A stretch of 64,000 nt of DNA, from the NCBI GenBank assembly GCA_036245805.1, contig BTRK01000003.1:20363292-20427291 (forward strand), in the 5' to 3' direction. The notes below the pieces were generated by a model, which did no database searches, had not been told where the DNA came from, and saw nothing but the letters and a program-made list of their open reading frames with translations. The position numbers and the translations under genes are program-made. The DNA is from Pristionchus mayeri. Lineage: Eukaryota; Nematoda; Chromadorea; Rhabditida; Neodiplogasteridae. Positions 1-21,202 of this stretch are shown one piece after another (position 1 is the first letter of the stretch; each line of letters starts with the position of its first letter).

Positions 1-656
1 AATGAAGAAATGCAATTAATGATCAACATTCTTGCATACTACTACACGGCACTCTGAATTGATCTAATTTCGGGAGTTCCTCTTCAGAGAGGATGCACCC
101 AACCAAGGGTAGAATGGTGAGATCGGAGTCGCGTCTCTCACTCCTCCCTACTCTCTATCCCTATGGCATGCCTCCAAGACTGAACCCTCTTCTCTCATCA
201 ACTCATCTGCTCCTGCTTTGTTCTTACTGAAAGATCACATCACAAGAGAAGAACAAAGTTGCTTCCACTCCCGTTTGATAAATTGAGTAAAGGACACGAA
301 GGTTCCTTCGAAAATGCTATCAGGTGCTCGGTCATGCAACAGAAAACCACTGGTTCCGACGTAACACTTTCTGGTCAAGATCATTCTTCTGTCATCGTTC
401 TATTGCGGTCGCTTCAAGCAATATCATGCCAAAACATTCGAATGCACTCGCGTATAATCAATGAAATCTAAGTCAATGAAAGTGAATGAGTCGATGGCCT
501 AGGGATGACTTCGGTAGAGAAGACTTATTTCTGGCTTATCTCTCGTCGATGAGATGGATGAGAGGGTGCGCCATTTGTTCAATCATTCTCTCTCGTCTCA
601 GCTTTTCCGGCCGGTGTGTACACGTTTAGATCCGTCTATATTCCTCTTTCTTCTCA
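1..656. other. 5' flank, no gene recognised
   Basis: Only short open frames are visible and none shows splice-phase continuity or a familiar domain. The segment ends in a pyrimidine-rich stretch with a TTCTTCTCAG acceptor at about 648-657, just before the ATG at 660. This is most simply the promoter and trans-splice acceptor region of the next gene. Confidence 0.4.
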
Positions 657-659
657 GTT

Positions 660-2376
660 ATGGATCCCTCGATGGTTCCCGCCACGAAAGAAGATGTTAT
701 CCGATTGCAAGCTGAAGTCAATCGACTGGAGTCCAAATTGGACACTCTGATCTCGCTGTTGATGCCCTCTACCGTAGCCCCTACCGTACCCACTACGAGC
801 ACCCCGTTTGTCAAGGTCAGTAATATCCACGACAAGGATCAGACACTATAGTACTATGCTGTATCAGTGCTCTTCCTCCCCTCAGCCTCCTCCTACAGTA
901 CCCCGTTACTGTAGATATCGTATGCTTGGTACCGTGTTGCACCCTCATTCTGGACGTTCTGGACGTGATGCAAATGTGGTATTATTTAGGTGAATCCGTC
1001 GAAGGAGGAAGGGAAAACTCTCCCTGGGCACGACGAGATGATTCGAGCAGTTCGAGTGCACGAGGCAGCCACTGCACGACTCAAGGTGAGACCGAAACTC
1101 CGAAACTGACGATGATCAATTCGTTTTCTTGAGAATCGCTCCGATGAATCGAGTCAGCGACTGAGGTATGCAGTGATGAATCAAATTTCCGAAGTTCGAC
1201 AGTGTACACGAATCTAGAATCAGCTTCTATTTCCAGGGGCGAACCAGCACTCTCGAGAACCTTCCGCAGCTGGATTCACTGGGACAACATCAAGGCGAGT
1301 CTTCCTACCTGCTTCCCAATCTCTCCTTTTCCAGGCAAGATCGTCATGGCACACATGGAGAGTGTCACTGAGACTGCGACTGCCATCTATGAGGCAATGG
1401 CCATTTCGAACGTCGAAGATTCGTATGCATTCTCAACCGAAAGAGACACGGGCGTGGCAGTTATCGAAGGCAAGACCAGAAAGGTAAGTGAGTGATGGAT
1501 GCTCGGAAGTGATTGTATCCTTCAGGATGCAATGAGATTGATCGGAAGAGGCCTGTACAACGGGAGCATGAGAATCGGATCGTTCACCTGGCCTCGGTTC
1601 TGTGAGCATCGCCAAATGATTTCTTTGATGCAATAGTGTTATTCTCGATGCTGTTATCAATCGCCGTGCAACCACTACAGTAATCCTCTCTGGTTGGAGT
1701 CCGAGATACTACAATAGTGGTCTGTTTGCACCTATCTCAAAATAATTTCGAATTTGTCGAAGAGAATCTGGGAGATCTGGTCGCGAGTGGATGGAATAGT
1801 ACCACGGGATATGTGAAGGTAAATAGTCGCCTGTCTTTGTGATGATAGATTTCATTCAGGAATTGGGAGAAATCAAGGTCTGCTTCAAGGAGATCGAGGA
1901 ATCCAAAATATTCGTCGAGTGTTGGCATGGATTCTTCTTGGATGGAGCATTCATCTCGGTTAATCGTCCCCTCGTGTGTCTCGAAGAGATCGATTGATTG
2001 CAGGCAAGATTCGTCTAGCGACTCGGATATCTCTCCTCCATGGATTGAGAATCCTCGCCCTGTGAGTTGTCCACTCTCCCTCCCACCTCAATCAATACAT
2101 TGCTCTAGCGCAGATTCCTCTACTCAAATTTGCCTATCATCAATCAATGTTCGCATCGTGAGTTGATGTGCGATCTATGATCGTTGCTCTCTCTATTTCA
2201 GCAGCTTCTTTCTTCGCTTATCATCGATCGATCGATCCCCCAACAATACATCTCTCATGGGTGGTTCTTCCCCTCCTCTTCCTGTCAATCCTCGCCGCTC
2301 CTTCCTACAGAGAAGACTACCGTTTTTGTACTGCTTTCTTTTGTTTTCTCTACGACAACATCGCATTGCATCCTGA
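660..2376 (+). CDS. Unrecognised multi-exon gene with N-terminal coiled coil
   Basis: I do not recognise the family. The start at 660 lies two bases after a TTCTCAG acceptor, which suggests spliced-leader trans-splicing. Exon 1 encodes a short acidic/leucine heptad stretch (around EVNRLESKLDTL) and then a Pro/Thr-rich linker, ending at a GTCAGT donor near 815. Later exons with good borders lie near 990-1085, 1130-1164, 1239-1482 and 1525-1601. The 1239-1482 exon contains the stretch SRTFRSWIHWDNIK and reads through a possible GC-AG intron. More exons lie near 1745-1820, 1860-1953 and from 2010 onward. The last readable frame ends in a hydrophobic segment before a TGA at 2374-2376. Phases between 1600 and 2100 could not all be reconciled, so the 3' half and the stop are uncertain. 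It is separated from the next gene by a tRNA. Confidence 0.4.
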
Positions 2377-2641
2377 TGGGAAGAAGAGGAGACTATCGAT
2401 TGATGAAATCATTCTCGACTCACGTGAATTCCCCCCATTCTGAGGAGATAAAGCTATTACCGTATCCGATTGTACAATAAATAAGTGTACGGGTGTTGAG
2501 ATCGAACTTAAATGGGATGAATATGATAATAGTTTCTTTTGCCATGGGAAGGGATGCACTTGCTCTCAATACTCATTGCCGTTATCTTCATTACTCCTTA
2601 TCCTTTTCCAAATCAGCAGAATATACGAAACTATTGCCTCA

Positions 2642-2715
2642 GCCGCCATAGCTCAGTCGGTTAGAGCGTGGGTCTAATAAGCCCAAGGTCGCAGGTTCGA
2701 CCCCTGCTGGCGGCA
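2642..2715 (+). tRNA. tRNA-Ile (anticodon AAT)
   Basis: A complete 74-nt cloverleaf. The acceptor stem GCCGCCA pairs perfectly with TGGCGGC and is followed by discriminator A. The D stem is GCTC/GAGC. The anticodon arm TGGGT/GCCCA encloses the loop CTAATAA, giving anticodon AAT (IAU after editing). The T arm is GCAGG-TTCGACC-CCTGC. There is no intron. It heads the first unit of a tandem duplication whose second unit repeats it at 4236. Confidence 0.95.
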
Positions 2716-2970
2716 AATCTTTTTGATCCTAACAATTTTTATGGTGTCCCATTGAAATATTTGGCATATTCTAATCGTTTCCTTAATACCAGCAGCTGCC
2801 TTGAATCTGCTTCTCTTGTTTTCTTATTTTTTAAAAATCTATGCGATTTACAATTTCATTACATAAGTAATATACTATTTTGCATACTATTCAGTCCTTC
2901 TCTCTCCTCCTCCATCTTCTCCTCCTTCCTCCCCTCATTCTCACACCGTTCCCTCGACGCGGCCGGTTGA

Positions 2971-3924
2971 ATGCTACAGCTCTTACTATGTGAGTTTTGC
3001 TCCCTACCGTATCCCTCCTCTTACCGTACCCTTACAGTACTCCAATTACTCGTACCACTCGGCTTACTCCATGCGCTCTGTGGAGAAAGTGTAAAGAAGA
3101 AGCGAGGCTCGGTGAGGACTACAATATCGACTACAGTAACCTACCGTATTCAGCATACCGGCACGGGACGCTCGTTCAAGTCGAGAAAGAGCAGTTCCCC
3201 CGGGGCCAAGTCCAATGACGAGTTGCTAAGTTCGTCTTGATCTTTGGCCTTTCCGATTCTGGTCAAGGATTGATCTCTGATCTTTCTTCAGGGACAGCCG
3301 TCGACTCAGCTGGCGGCGGGCGATTACCAATGGGCGACGAGAACGAGGGAGGGACGAACGAGGTGAGAGAAAGAGAGATCAAAGATCAAAAATCACGGCA
3401 AGATATTGATCGTCGTTCTTTCCCAGGAGAAGAATTCTGGCCGAATCTCCATCCACGGCACCGTCCACAACACGGACACATTCCAATCTGCTGAGCCGGG
3501 TAAGATTGATCTTTGATCCCTCTAGTTTCATCGTTGCTCTTTTCAGTGGACGGAGACTGCAAGATGCCGAGCATCGAGGGAGGGATCGACCCTGAGAAAG
3601 CGGCGCCTGGTGAGGAGAGGAAAGAGATCAAAGATCAAAGATCAGTTGCAGGAAAAGTCTCGATGAGTGGTCGAAAGGAGGAGATGAAGAAGAAGAAGAG
3701 TGTAAAGGAGAAAGAGGGACCAAAGGAGAAACCGAAGGAGCCCAAGACCAAGACGAAGGAGGTGATCTTTGATCTTTGACCTCACCACCGCTATTCAGGA
3801 GGCGACGTGTCCTTCCGTGCTCTGCACCAACTCCCTCCAAACGGGCAAATCCACCCTCCAGACTACGCAAACCGCAGCGTCCACTGCAGAAAACCTACAG
3901 CCGACGCAAACAGCCGAAGCGTAA
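2971..3924 (+). CDS. Small basic secreted protein, tandem copy 1
   Basis: The eight-exon model is 2971-2989, 3038-3111, 3154-3229, 3292-3362, 3427-3499, 3547-3609, 3652-3761 and 3799-3924. All junctions are GT-AG, all phases agree and the total is 612 nt, or 203 aa. Residues 1-24 form a leucine-rich signal peptide (LLLLLQLLVPLGLLHALCG). The mature chain is hydrophilic and contains SGRISIHGTVHNTDT, a DGDCKMPSIEG motif, a Lys/Glu-rich block (about residues 125-160) and a Thr/Gln-rich tail. Exon by exon it matches the gene at 4416, which confirms the model. I see no known domain; an extracellular or lumenal role is inferred only from the signal peptide. The introns carry repeated ATCAAAGATC and CTACCGTA motifs. 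Confidence 0.75.
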
Positions 3925-4235
3925 TACTGTAGGATACAGTACGCCCACGCATTGCATTGATCGACAAGTGACTTGAATGCACGCCAACCAGTGATTCACT
4001 CGATAAAGTGACGATTATGTCTTGCAATGTTCGTTTACCATAGAGTTCAAAGATCAGCATTCCAAACGAAGGAATTCATTTGCGGGATATAAGAGTCAAC
4101 GATGAGTCTGCGAAGGGAAAGAGGGAGGGGAAGGGTACACTGCACCGTCTGCATTGCTTCTTGTGTTCCAACAGTCGTCTTCTTGTCATTTCGCTGTCCT
4201 CTGTAATCATTAGATCTGAAATGGGTGTAAAATCA

Positions 4236-4309
4236 GCCGCCATAGCTCAGTCGGTTAGAGTGTGGGTCTAATAAGCCCAAGGTCGCAGGTTCGACCCCTG
4301 CTGGCGGCA
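4236..4309 (+). tRNA. tRNA-Ile (anticodon AAT), second copy
   Basis: Identical to the tRNA at 2642 except for one C-to-T change that turns the last D-stem pair into G-T. The acceptor, anticodon (loop CTAATAA) and T arms are intact, so it should still fold. It sits about 100 nt before the coding start of the second secreted-protein gene. Confidence 0.94.
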
Positions 4310-4415
4310 AATACTTTGAACAATTCGAATAATTTGTTATTTCACTCGCACTTTTGTTTACTCCACTCCCGTCTTCCTCGCATTCTCTCCCTTTCCTCTT
4401 CTGGCGAGTGGCCGA

Positions 4416-5293
4416 ATGCTCCTTCTGCTCTACCAATGTGAGCTATGCACGTCTACAGTATCATCCATTAGCATACACTCTTATAGTAATCCTGCTAGTC
4501 GTCCCACTCGGTCTGCTGTACGCACTCTGCGGAGGAGGAAAGAAAAAGCGAGACTCGGTGAGTGCAATCAATTGTTACTGGGAGAACTACAGTAACCTAC
4601 CGTATCCTGCAGAATGCCATCACGGGACGCTCAAACATGTCGACCAAAAGCGGTACGAGAAGGGATTTATGGAATGATGATGGAATAAGTGAGTAGTGTT
4701 ACTTGACTGCTCTGTGCACATCCAACCTTGACGTTGGAGGCTGATGCTGATCTTTGATCTCTCATCAGAAACAGGAGTTGGCTCGAGTCGTCGCGGGCGG
4801 AAGCAATTGGACGACGACGGCAAAGGAGATGCAGGAACGATGACTGTGAGGAGAACCAAGATCACTCCGCGATTGATCTTTGATCTTTGCCAGGATACAG
4901 GCCGCATCTCCATACACGGCGATGTTCACAACACAGACACGAATCCTGAACGGAGTAAGAAGAGTCTCCGATCTTTGTTTTGATCTTTGATCCTTGTAGT
5001 TGACGGTGATGCGAAGATGCCGAGTATCGAAGGAATCGACATGGAGAGGGTTGCACCTGGTGAGAAGAGAAGAGAGGCCAAAGATCAAAGATCACTCACA
5101 GGGAGGATATCGCTCAGTAAGAAGAGTATGAAGGAGAAGGGGAAGGAGTCCAAGGCGACCATGGTAAGCTGTTGAATTGAATTCCCCTACCAAGGATAAA
5201 TCTCTTGAGGAGAGTACGTGTCCCGATGGATTGGAGACCAAGTCAAGCAAATCATTCAAGAACCTCCAGAAGACGCAAACTGTGGAAGCGTAG
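4416..5293 (+). CDS. Small basic secreted protein, tandem copy 2
   Basis: This is a paralogue of the gene at 2971. Exons are 4416-4437, 4487-4557, 4613-4688, 4769-4845, 4894-4954, 5000-5059, 5102-5163 and 5210-5293, in consistent phase, 513 nt in total, giving 170 aa. The signal peptide is MLLLLYQLILLVVPLGLL followed by YALCG. The core motifs TGRISIHGDVHNTDT and DGDAKMPSIEG match copy 1, while the Lys-rich exon and the C-terminal exon are shorter. The last acceptor is an unusual CTCTTGAG, chosen because it restores the E-x-T-C-P start of the last exon seen in copy 1. Two cysteines survive in this copy, one in the signal-peptide region and one in the last exon. Function unknown. Confidence 0.75.
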
Positions 5294-5824
5294 GATACGG
5301 CACACCCCACGCATTGATCGACAAGTGACTAAATACTACGCAAACTAGTGATTCATACGATAAAGTGACCATTATGTCTTCCATGTACACAGAGTACGGA
5401 GTTCAAAGATCGATAGTTCCGAGTTTAGAAAAGTCCATAAACAGAAGAGGGAGAATTGCTGATAATCGAAAAAACGCGATCTCAGATTTGCCATTGCCAG
5501 TGGATATTTCAGTGCGCGATATGACGCCATAGAGATTCCCCCCCCCCCTCTTTCCTCGTTTTCCCTCTCTTTTCCTCTCTCTCCCTTTTCTTTCCTCTCT
5601 TCCCCACTATCCCTCGCTCCTCCCTCACAACCCGCTGTCTCATATCCGGCGTGTCTAGAGAGCACGCTGGGCACAAGAGAAGAGCTACGATTCCTCATAA
5701 ACTTACCTGGCTGGGGGTCTCTCGTGATCACGAAGACGGGAACCCTACGGCGAGGCGTGTCCATTGCACTTTCGGACACGCTGACCTGTATTGCAGCTCC
5801 GAGTTGGGGTTGGCAAACAGCTAC
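5294..5824. other. Intergenic, pyrimidine-rich stretch, no gene seen
   Basis: This contains the 3' flank of the secreted-protein gene and a C/T-rich run at about 5534-5630. A 152-codon minus-strand frame here is low complexity, has no recognisable domain and is not a credible gene. The segment ends at the left outer border of the giant palindrome. Confidence 0.4.
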
Positions 5825-7432
5825 ATCCACTCCCCGGGGGGAGTGGCGAAGTTGGGTTTCTGCCGAAACTCAAGACTTGTGTTGAATTTGGGCTCCCCTT
5901 TGTTGAATACCAGTGATCAATAAAAGTGCCGGAATCTACGATATCTTAGTGCAATAAAAGGAGTGGAATCGACAATATTTTAGCGCAATAAAAGGAACGG
6001 AATCCAAAAATTGCAAGCCCAAATTCGCCCCTCTTGCTCCTCGCACAGTATACAACAATTTATTGTGAAATGTGTTTAGGTGTAAACAAATATTAACACA
6101 TATTAACAGTTGAATGACGAATTTCTTCCGGTGCGGAGCGCCGGGGGTGAAGTTTGCTTTGAGAGCAAGTACGTTGCGTGTGCTAGTATGTTTCAAAATG
6201 AAATAGTTAAGTGCACGGAAGGAGTATCGTGCTCAAAAATTTAAACCGCAATTAATTGGGCAAGTACATGTATCGTACCGAACAAATATTGCGGAACGAA
6301 TTCGGTACGGTTCGGTATCGTACGGTATCTGTGTTTAGCGAACGGAAAAACATTCAAAATTCAGCTTCATTGATCGTTTTTGCACTCGTTGCATACCTTA
6401 TCGCTTTCCTTTTGCGATTTGATTTTTTGAAAAAAATAAAAATCAATAATTTTACGAGAATTTGGCTGCAAAGATAAAAATACCGTAACCGACTGTGCAA
6501 ATTACAATTTGCCAAAGAGGCTTACGTCAGCATTCAAATTTTCCCATCATTTTTCGTTAATTTTGGTCGTTTGTCATGTTTTGTTGCTCAAATTGTCAAT
6601 TTTTCTGCTTCAGCTAACTCGCGGCCAACGGAGAAGGTGGAGGGATGCTGCTGCTCCGCCCGGAGCAGCAGCAGGGACGATTTTGGACGATAAGTTGACT
6701 TTTCTTATTTTTTCTTTTAAATTCGGTTCTTCTCTTTGGATATTTCAGGTAATTTGCGTCGAGCTGGCGTGGGGGCAGCCTGAAGTGGCCCCCACGCGGG
6801 ACTACGCCACGAAGATTAGTGGAAAATTAAGGTTCGTGTGTTTCTTCCTCTTTTTGCTGCAAAATTTCTTGTCTAATTACTCAAGAGTTGGTTTATAATA
6901 ATTAAAAACGAGCAAATGTGATCCTGGAAGGCTAATCTATGCCGGATTTTTACTTTGACGCCCGCATCTCGCTGTTTTTAAAATTTTACGTCTAGGAAAC
7001 GCGCGTGTTCGTAACATTCTTGTTACTGCTTCGTCACTCACTTTACTTTTGGTTAAACTTTTCGATTGCAGTCGCGTCGGGCCCCACGACTCGCATGAGC
7101 GTACTCGCCGATGCTCTTAAGACCATCAACAATGCCGAGAAGCGCGGAAAGCGCCAGGTCCTCGTCCGCCCTTGCTCCAAGGTTCGCTTTCTTTACTTTA
7201 TGCTCTATTTTATTTTGCTTTCCTTGTGAACTCGTGTGAGAACTGGTTTATTATAATTAAATCGTGCAAATCTGTCTCTTGGAGGCGAAGCTATGGTGGA
7301 TTTTTAGTTCGACTCACGCATTTCGCTTTTTCTTTAAATTCATTCCAAATAAATCCGATCAAACACGCATGTTCCACCTATTTTTGTCTAGAGATGGTGT
7401 AGAAAATTTCTGGGACTTCCAAGTGGTTCAGT
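5825..7432. repeat. Left arm of a giant inverted repeat (palindrome)
   Basis: The segment pairs with the reverse complement of 9051-10658. Mirrored positions add up to 16483 everywhere I checked, so I see no net indel across 1608 bp. I found one mismatch (7391 versus 9092). The outer end lies on a small self-complementary sequence, CCACTCCCCGGGGGGAGTGG; the inner end is GTGGTTCAGT. The arm holds the upstream region and first coding exon of a uS8 (RPS15A) gene plus two GC-rich hairpins at about 6643-6668 and 6768-6797. Confidence 0.93.
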
Positions 7433-8191
7433 CCGATAGGCAGGAGAGACTGGAAGAGACTTGTCGTGAGATCTACAATGACACAGTGGGAGTACGGCAC
7501 GAGGTTAATTAGTTTTGTCCACTATTTCTACTACCTAACATGCTGAGCTTCATCTCTCAGAGTCGTCGTCTAACACAGTGGACGAAGGACGGATTGGAGA
7601 AAGTGGAGCAGCTAGTGGGTACAGTAGCTGATCTAAAGGAGAGACTCCCTCCCCCCGAGAAAGGTCAGCCAGTCCTACATCCACTCCTGTTTCTAAACAA
7701 TGGTCAAGCATTACCTCTGCAGCACCTCTCTACGGAATCTATGAAGGAGTCACTGAGGAGATGGTCGATGACATCAACGACGAGAATGAGAGCATCGAGA
7801 CCTTCGCGGGAAAACTCGATGTCCTTCTCTTCCACAAGTCCACCCTTCTCCACGCAGATCGCGATCAAGATATGCTGAAGTGGCTGATCAAGGTACTTCC
7901 ATTACACATTTCATTCGTATATTATGAAATAGGAATATATGTTCACCTCAGGTTGTCCTCCACCGTCGTCGCATTCGAGTAAAGACTGAGAAGAATAAGT
8001 GGAGGGGACTCATCGTTGGTCGAATCAACCACAATGCCAACTACGAGTTAGGGAAGCAACGAGAGCGACGTCTACTGACCCAGTCAGGAGGATCATCGAC
8101 CTACTCCCCCCTGTTCGTCTCTCCTCGTCCAGACCCTCCCGCACGGATAGTCAACTCCCTACCACTCCCAGCACCTCGTCCTCTCTCATGA
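7095..8191 (+). CDS. Chimeric frame: uS8 (RPS15A) N-terminus joined to unrelated exons
   Basis: Exon 7095-7181 encodes the first 29 residues of uS8 (begins [20 protein letters not shown]). It is followed in phase by 7432-7503, 7561-7663, 7723-7892 and 7952-8191, for 672 nt or 223 aa. Every intron is GT-AG. The junction to 7432 lies at the inner end of the palindrome arm, so the fusion probably arose with the inverted duplication. The downstream part has charged, coiled-coil-like segments ([23 protein letters not shown]) and a basic stretch ([11 protein letters not shown]), but no family I recognise. A different frame, open to 8511, encodes a Ser/Arg/Pro-rich tail ending in Tyr/Asp repeats and looks equally protein-like. 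A frameshift or an unseen splice in the last exon is therefore possible. Whether it is transcribed from the uS8 promoter is inference. Confidence 0.5.
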
Positions 8192-8511
8192 GAACTACCC
8201 AGTTCCAGTCCACTCCCCGTGCTTCATCTGCCCTCTCTAGACCTAGTTCAGTCCGTCGCACGTCCACTGTTGCTCGACCCTCCCACTCTCCCTCCGTTCT
8301 CCAAGTTCCCTCTTCCGTTAGGAGACCTTATTCATCTTCGTCAGTGTTCTCATCGGCCTCACAGTATCATAATAATCAAATCGATAATCCCATTGCTTAC
8401 ATGAATTCCCCCACTAGCAACTATCTCTTCGACACTCGTCCCAATGGGAATGATTACCTCTATGAGGATCAATACCCCTATGACTACCCCGATTATGAAT
8501 ACGATGACTAG

Positions 8512-8904
8512 ATTTTTCTAATCTCTTATTTTTCTAATTGTTTCACCCCTGTTTTGTTGATAAACGAGAAGTTGATTTGTAACTAAAACATTTTATCGCA
8601 AAGAGCATAACACGAAAATACAAACCAAAATGATCCACAGGGAGAGAAGAGGGCCTGGAAAAAATAAAATAAATATTGTTCTCATCAACAAATTAACTCA
8701 AGTTATTATTGCTCTATCATACTCGACTGAAAGTAAACGACTGAGGGCATTGCCAATTTTCTATCTCTGCTGTTGCAAAAAAAATGCTCACTGACCTAGA
8801 AAAACATCCCTTCAGCCTCCGAAGGAGCCGACGAGAGAGACGAATTTCTGTAAAATTTCTTCACAAGCTTTTTCTGTTCTTTTTAAACAAAAGAAGAAAA
8901 TGAC
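8512..8904. other. Palindrome spacer, A/T-rich, no gene seen
   Basis: This lies between the two convergent truncated or chimeric uS8 copies. I searched the minus strand for the missing C-terminal half of uS8 and did not find it. AATAAA at 8667 and nearby A-rich sequence could serve as polyadenylation signals for the plus-strand frame. Confidence 0.4.
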
Positions 8905-9388
<484 letters not shown>

Positions 9389-10658
9389 GCGAGTCGTGGG
9401 GCCCGACGCGACTGCAATCGAAAAGTTTAACCAAAAGTAAAGTGAGTGACGAAGCAGTAACAAGAATGTTACGAACACGCGCGTTTCCTAGACGTAAAAT
9501 TTTAAAAACAGCGAGATGCGGGCGTCAAAGTAAAAATCCGGCATAGATTAGCCTTCCAGGATCACATTTGCTCGTTTTTAATTATTATAAACCAACTCTT
9601 GAGTAATTAGACAAGAAATTTTGCAGCAAAAAGAGGAAGAAACACACGAACCTTAATTTTCCACTAATCTTCGTGGCGTAGTCCCGCGTGGGGGCCACTT
9701 CAGGCTGCCCCCACGCCAGCTCGACGCAAATTACCTGAAATATCCAAAGAGAAGAACCGAATTTAAAAGAAAAAATAAGAAAAGTCAACTTATCGTCCAA
9801 AATCGTCCCTGCTGCTGCTCCGGGCGGAGCAGCAGCATCCCTCCACCTTCTCCGTTGGCCGCGAGTTAGCTGAAGCAGAAAAATTGACAATTTGAGCAAC
9901 AAAACATGACAAACGACCAAAATTAACGAAAAATGATGGGAAAATTTGAATGCTGACGTAAGCCTCTTTGGCAAATTGTAATTTGCACAGTCGGTTACGG
10001 TATTTTTATCTTTGCAGCCAAATTCTCGTAAAATTATTGATTTTTATTTTTTTCAAAAAATCAAATCGCAAAAGGAAAGCGATAAGGTATGCAACGAGTG
10101 CAAAAACGATCAATGAAGCTGAATTTTGAATGTTTTTCCGTTCGCTAAACACAGATACCGTACGATACCGAACCGTACCGAATTCGTTCCGCAATATTTG
10201 TTCGGTACGATACATGTACTTGCCCAATTAATTGCGGTTTAAATTTTTGAGCACGATACTCCTTCCGTGCACTTAACTATTTCATTTTGAAACATACTAG
10301 CACACGCAACGTACTTGCTCTCAAAGCAAACTTCACCCCCGGCGCTCCGCACCGGAAGAAATTCGTCATTCAACTGTTAATATGTGTTAATATTTGTTTA
10401 CACCTAAACACATTTCACAATAAATTGTTGTATACTGTGCGAGGAGCAAGAGGGGCGAATTTGGGCTTGCAATTTTTGGATTCCGTTCCTTTTATTGCGC
10501 TAAAATATTGTCGATTCCACTCCTTTTATTGCACTAAGATATCGTAGATTCCGGCACTTTTATTGATCACTGGTATTCAACAAAGGGGAGCCCAAATTCA
10601 ACACAAGTCTTGAGTTTCGGCAGAAACCCAACTTCGCCACTCCCCCCGGGGAGTGGAT

Positions 10659-12223
10659 TCCTTCACTTTTATTGATGCGGAGCATTCAAATACTTGTTCG
10701 TGTAATCAGACATGTTCACTGAAAACAATGCTACCGAAATGCGCTCTTGGAACGGCGTCGACGCGCTTCGCGCGCCGACGAGTTGATGTAGGCTGCTGAG
10801 CACTCGTCATGGAGCGCCGAAGTGATTCAGCGGCAAAATACTTCACCAAAAGTGCTCAGGACATCATAAAAATACGGCAAAAGAGAAATGAACGCATCCG
10901 GATTCGAACCTGCGTCGACCGGGCACAATGCTCAGAGGATAACCCCTCAGCTAACCGGACACATGGCAGTGACCTACCGCGAGTCGCTAAGTGTCACAGG
11001 GCCGCGCCTCCCTGTGAGGTGAGTTCAGACTTGGAAACTTTGAGCGACCGCCAAGTTCGGCGGAAGTGAGCTAGAGCGCTAATTCCAAGAAGTGAACCTT
11101 AGAATATGCCCAAAAGCTTAACGCCAAAAATTGAGGAACTTAGCTCAATGCCGCCGAGGTGCTGGAAAATATAACACGTGGTAGTTAGGTCCCTATCCGA
11201 GTACCCATAATTCGGGAACCAATGAACCAAACCTCACAAAAATTGGACTGTAGCCTCCTCAGACCATGGGCCGAACACCCCTAAAGTTGCAAGGCGCTAC
11301 CTCGATTTTGAAAAACTCGGCAAGGTCCAATGTCCGTCAACCCGAAAATAAGCCGGAGAAATTTGGTGGGGAAACCCAAATTCTGCTGTGGCGCTTCGCG
11401 CCACAGCTAATTTTTGCGTGAGGGGCTGCGTTCGCGCGGCCCTGCTTCTCGAAGTAATTCTCGTCGGTGGATGAAGATGTTCGTCCTCGAGTGTAAATGT
11501 TGCAATACTTGATCTTCTTCTCAAGATCCAGCCTATTGTTCCTCCCCCCTCGTAGTTCATTCGTCTTCTTATCTTTCCTCACTCTTATATTTCCCGATGC
11601 TGGAAAAATGACTCGACCCATGCTACTCTCCCCATTCGAATCTTGCCTACCATTACAATAAAAAACAGCAGGACATTATCTTTATTTATCTTAATTTAAG
11701 TGAATTTGATTTTTGGCTATTAGGCAACAGGATCAATGGATGAATTGTGATGCAAAAAAAAGGTAAATTTGAGATCGAACAAACAATACGAAAACGAATG
11801 GATTGATTAGCAGAAATTTGGATACAGTGTTAGAAGGCAATTGATTGCATTCGATACGGTATGCATGATGGTGAACCGGGAGAGGAATCGACAATCGGAA
11901 ACGGAAGAGAGGCGAGGAAGCACTAAAGTATTCGGAATTTCCATAGAGAAGAGGGCGGGACTAAGCGAATGTAGGGGAGGGAAGAATGTTTTCCAAAAGG
12001 TAGATCAGAAATGTGACAACGCGATTGACTGAGATGGACTGTGGCGGCATACTGTAGACAATTCACTAAGCTAAGGAAATGGAGGCCTGGATATCGAATG
12101 ACACGCTTCTTAGAAAAGAACAACGATCGATGATGCACATCAAAATACACAGATAACGTAGCCAGTACGACGAATGGCAACTGCGAACGATAGTATGATA
12201 AATACCGTACCCCTGCAGTACTC
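10659..12223. other. Gene-poor stretch, no coding gene recognised
   Basis: Apart from a tRNA-like element at about 10892-10960, no credible exon is seen. Around 11640-11830 the DNA is A/T-rich. The last part is probably the 3' flank of the minus-strand CENP-B-domain gene whose stop codon ends at 12224. Confidence 0.4.
10892..10960 (-). repeat. tRNA-like sequence with A and B boxes
   Basis: On the minus strand, GTTAGCTGAGGGG resembles an A box and GGTTCGAATCC is a perfect B box at the right distance. The acceptor and T stems do not pair properly, so this is not a functional tRNA by eye. A tRNA pseudogene or the head of a tRNA-derived SINE fits best. Confidence 0.45.

Positions 12224-21202
<8,979 letters not shown>

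Noticed and set aside
5936..6898. Open frames of 73-129 codons in the palindrome arm, mirrored at 9585-10547
   Set aside because: They are hydrophobic or Phe-rich frames in A/T-rich upstream DNA; the mirror copies exist only because the DNA is duplicated.
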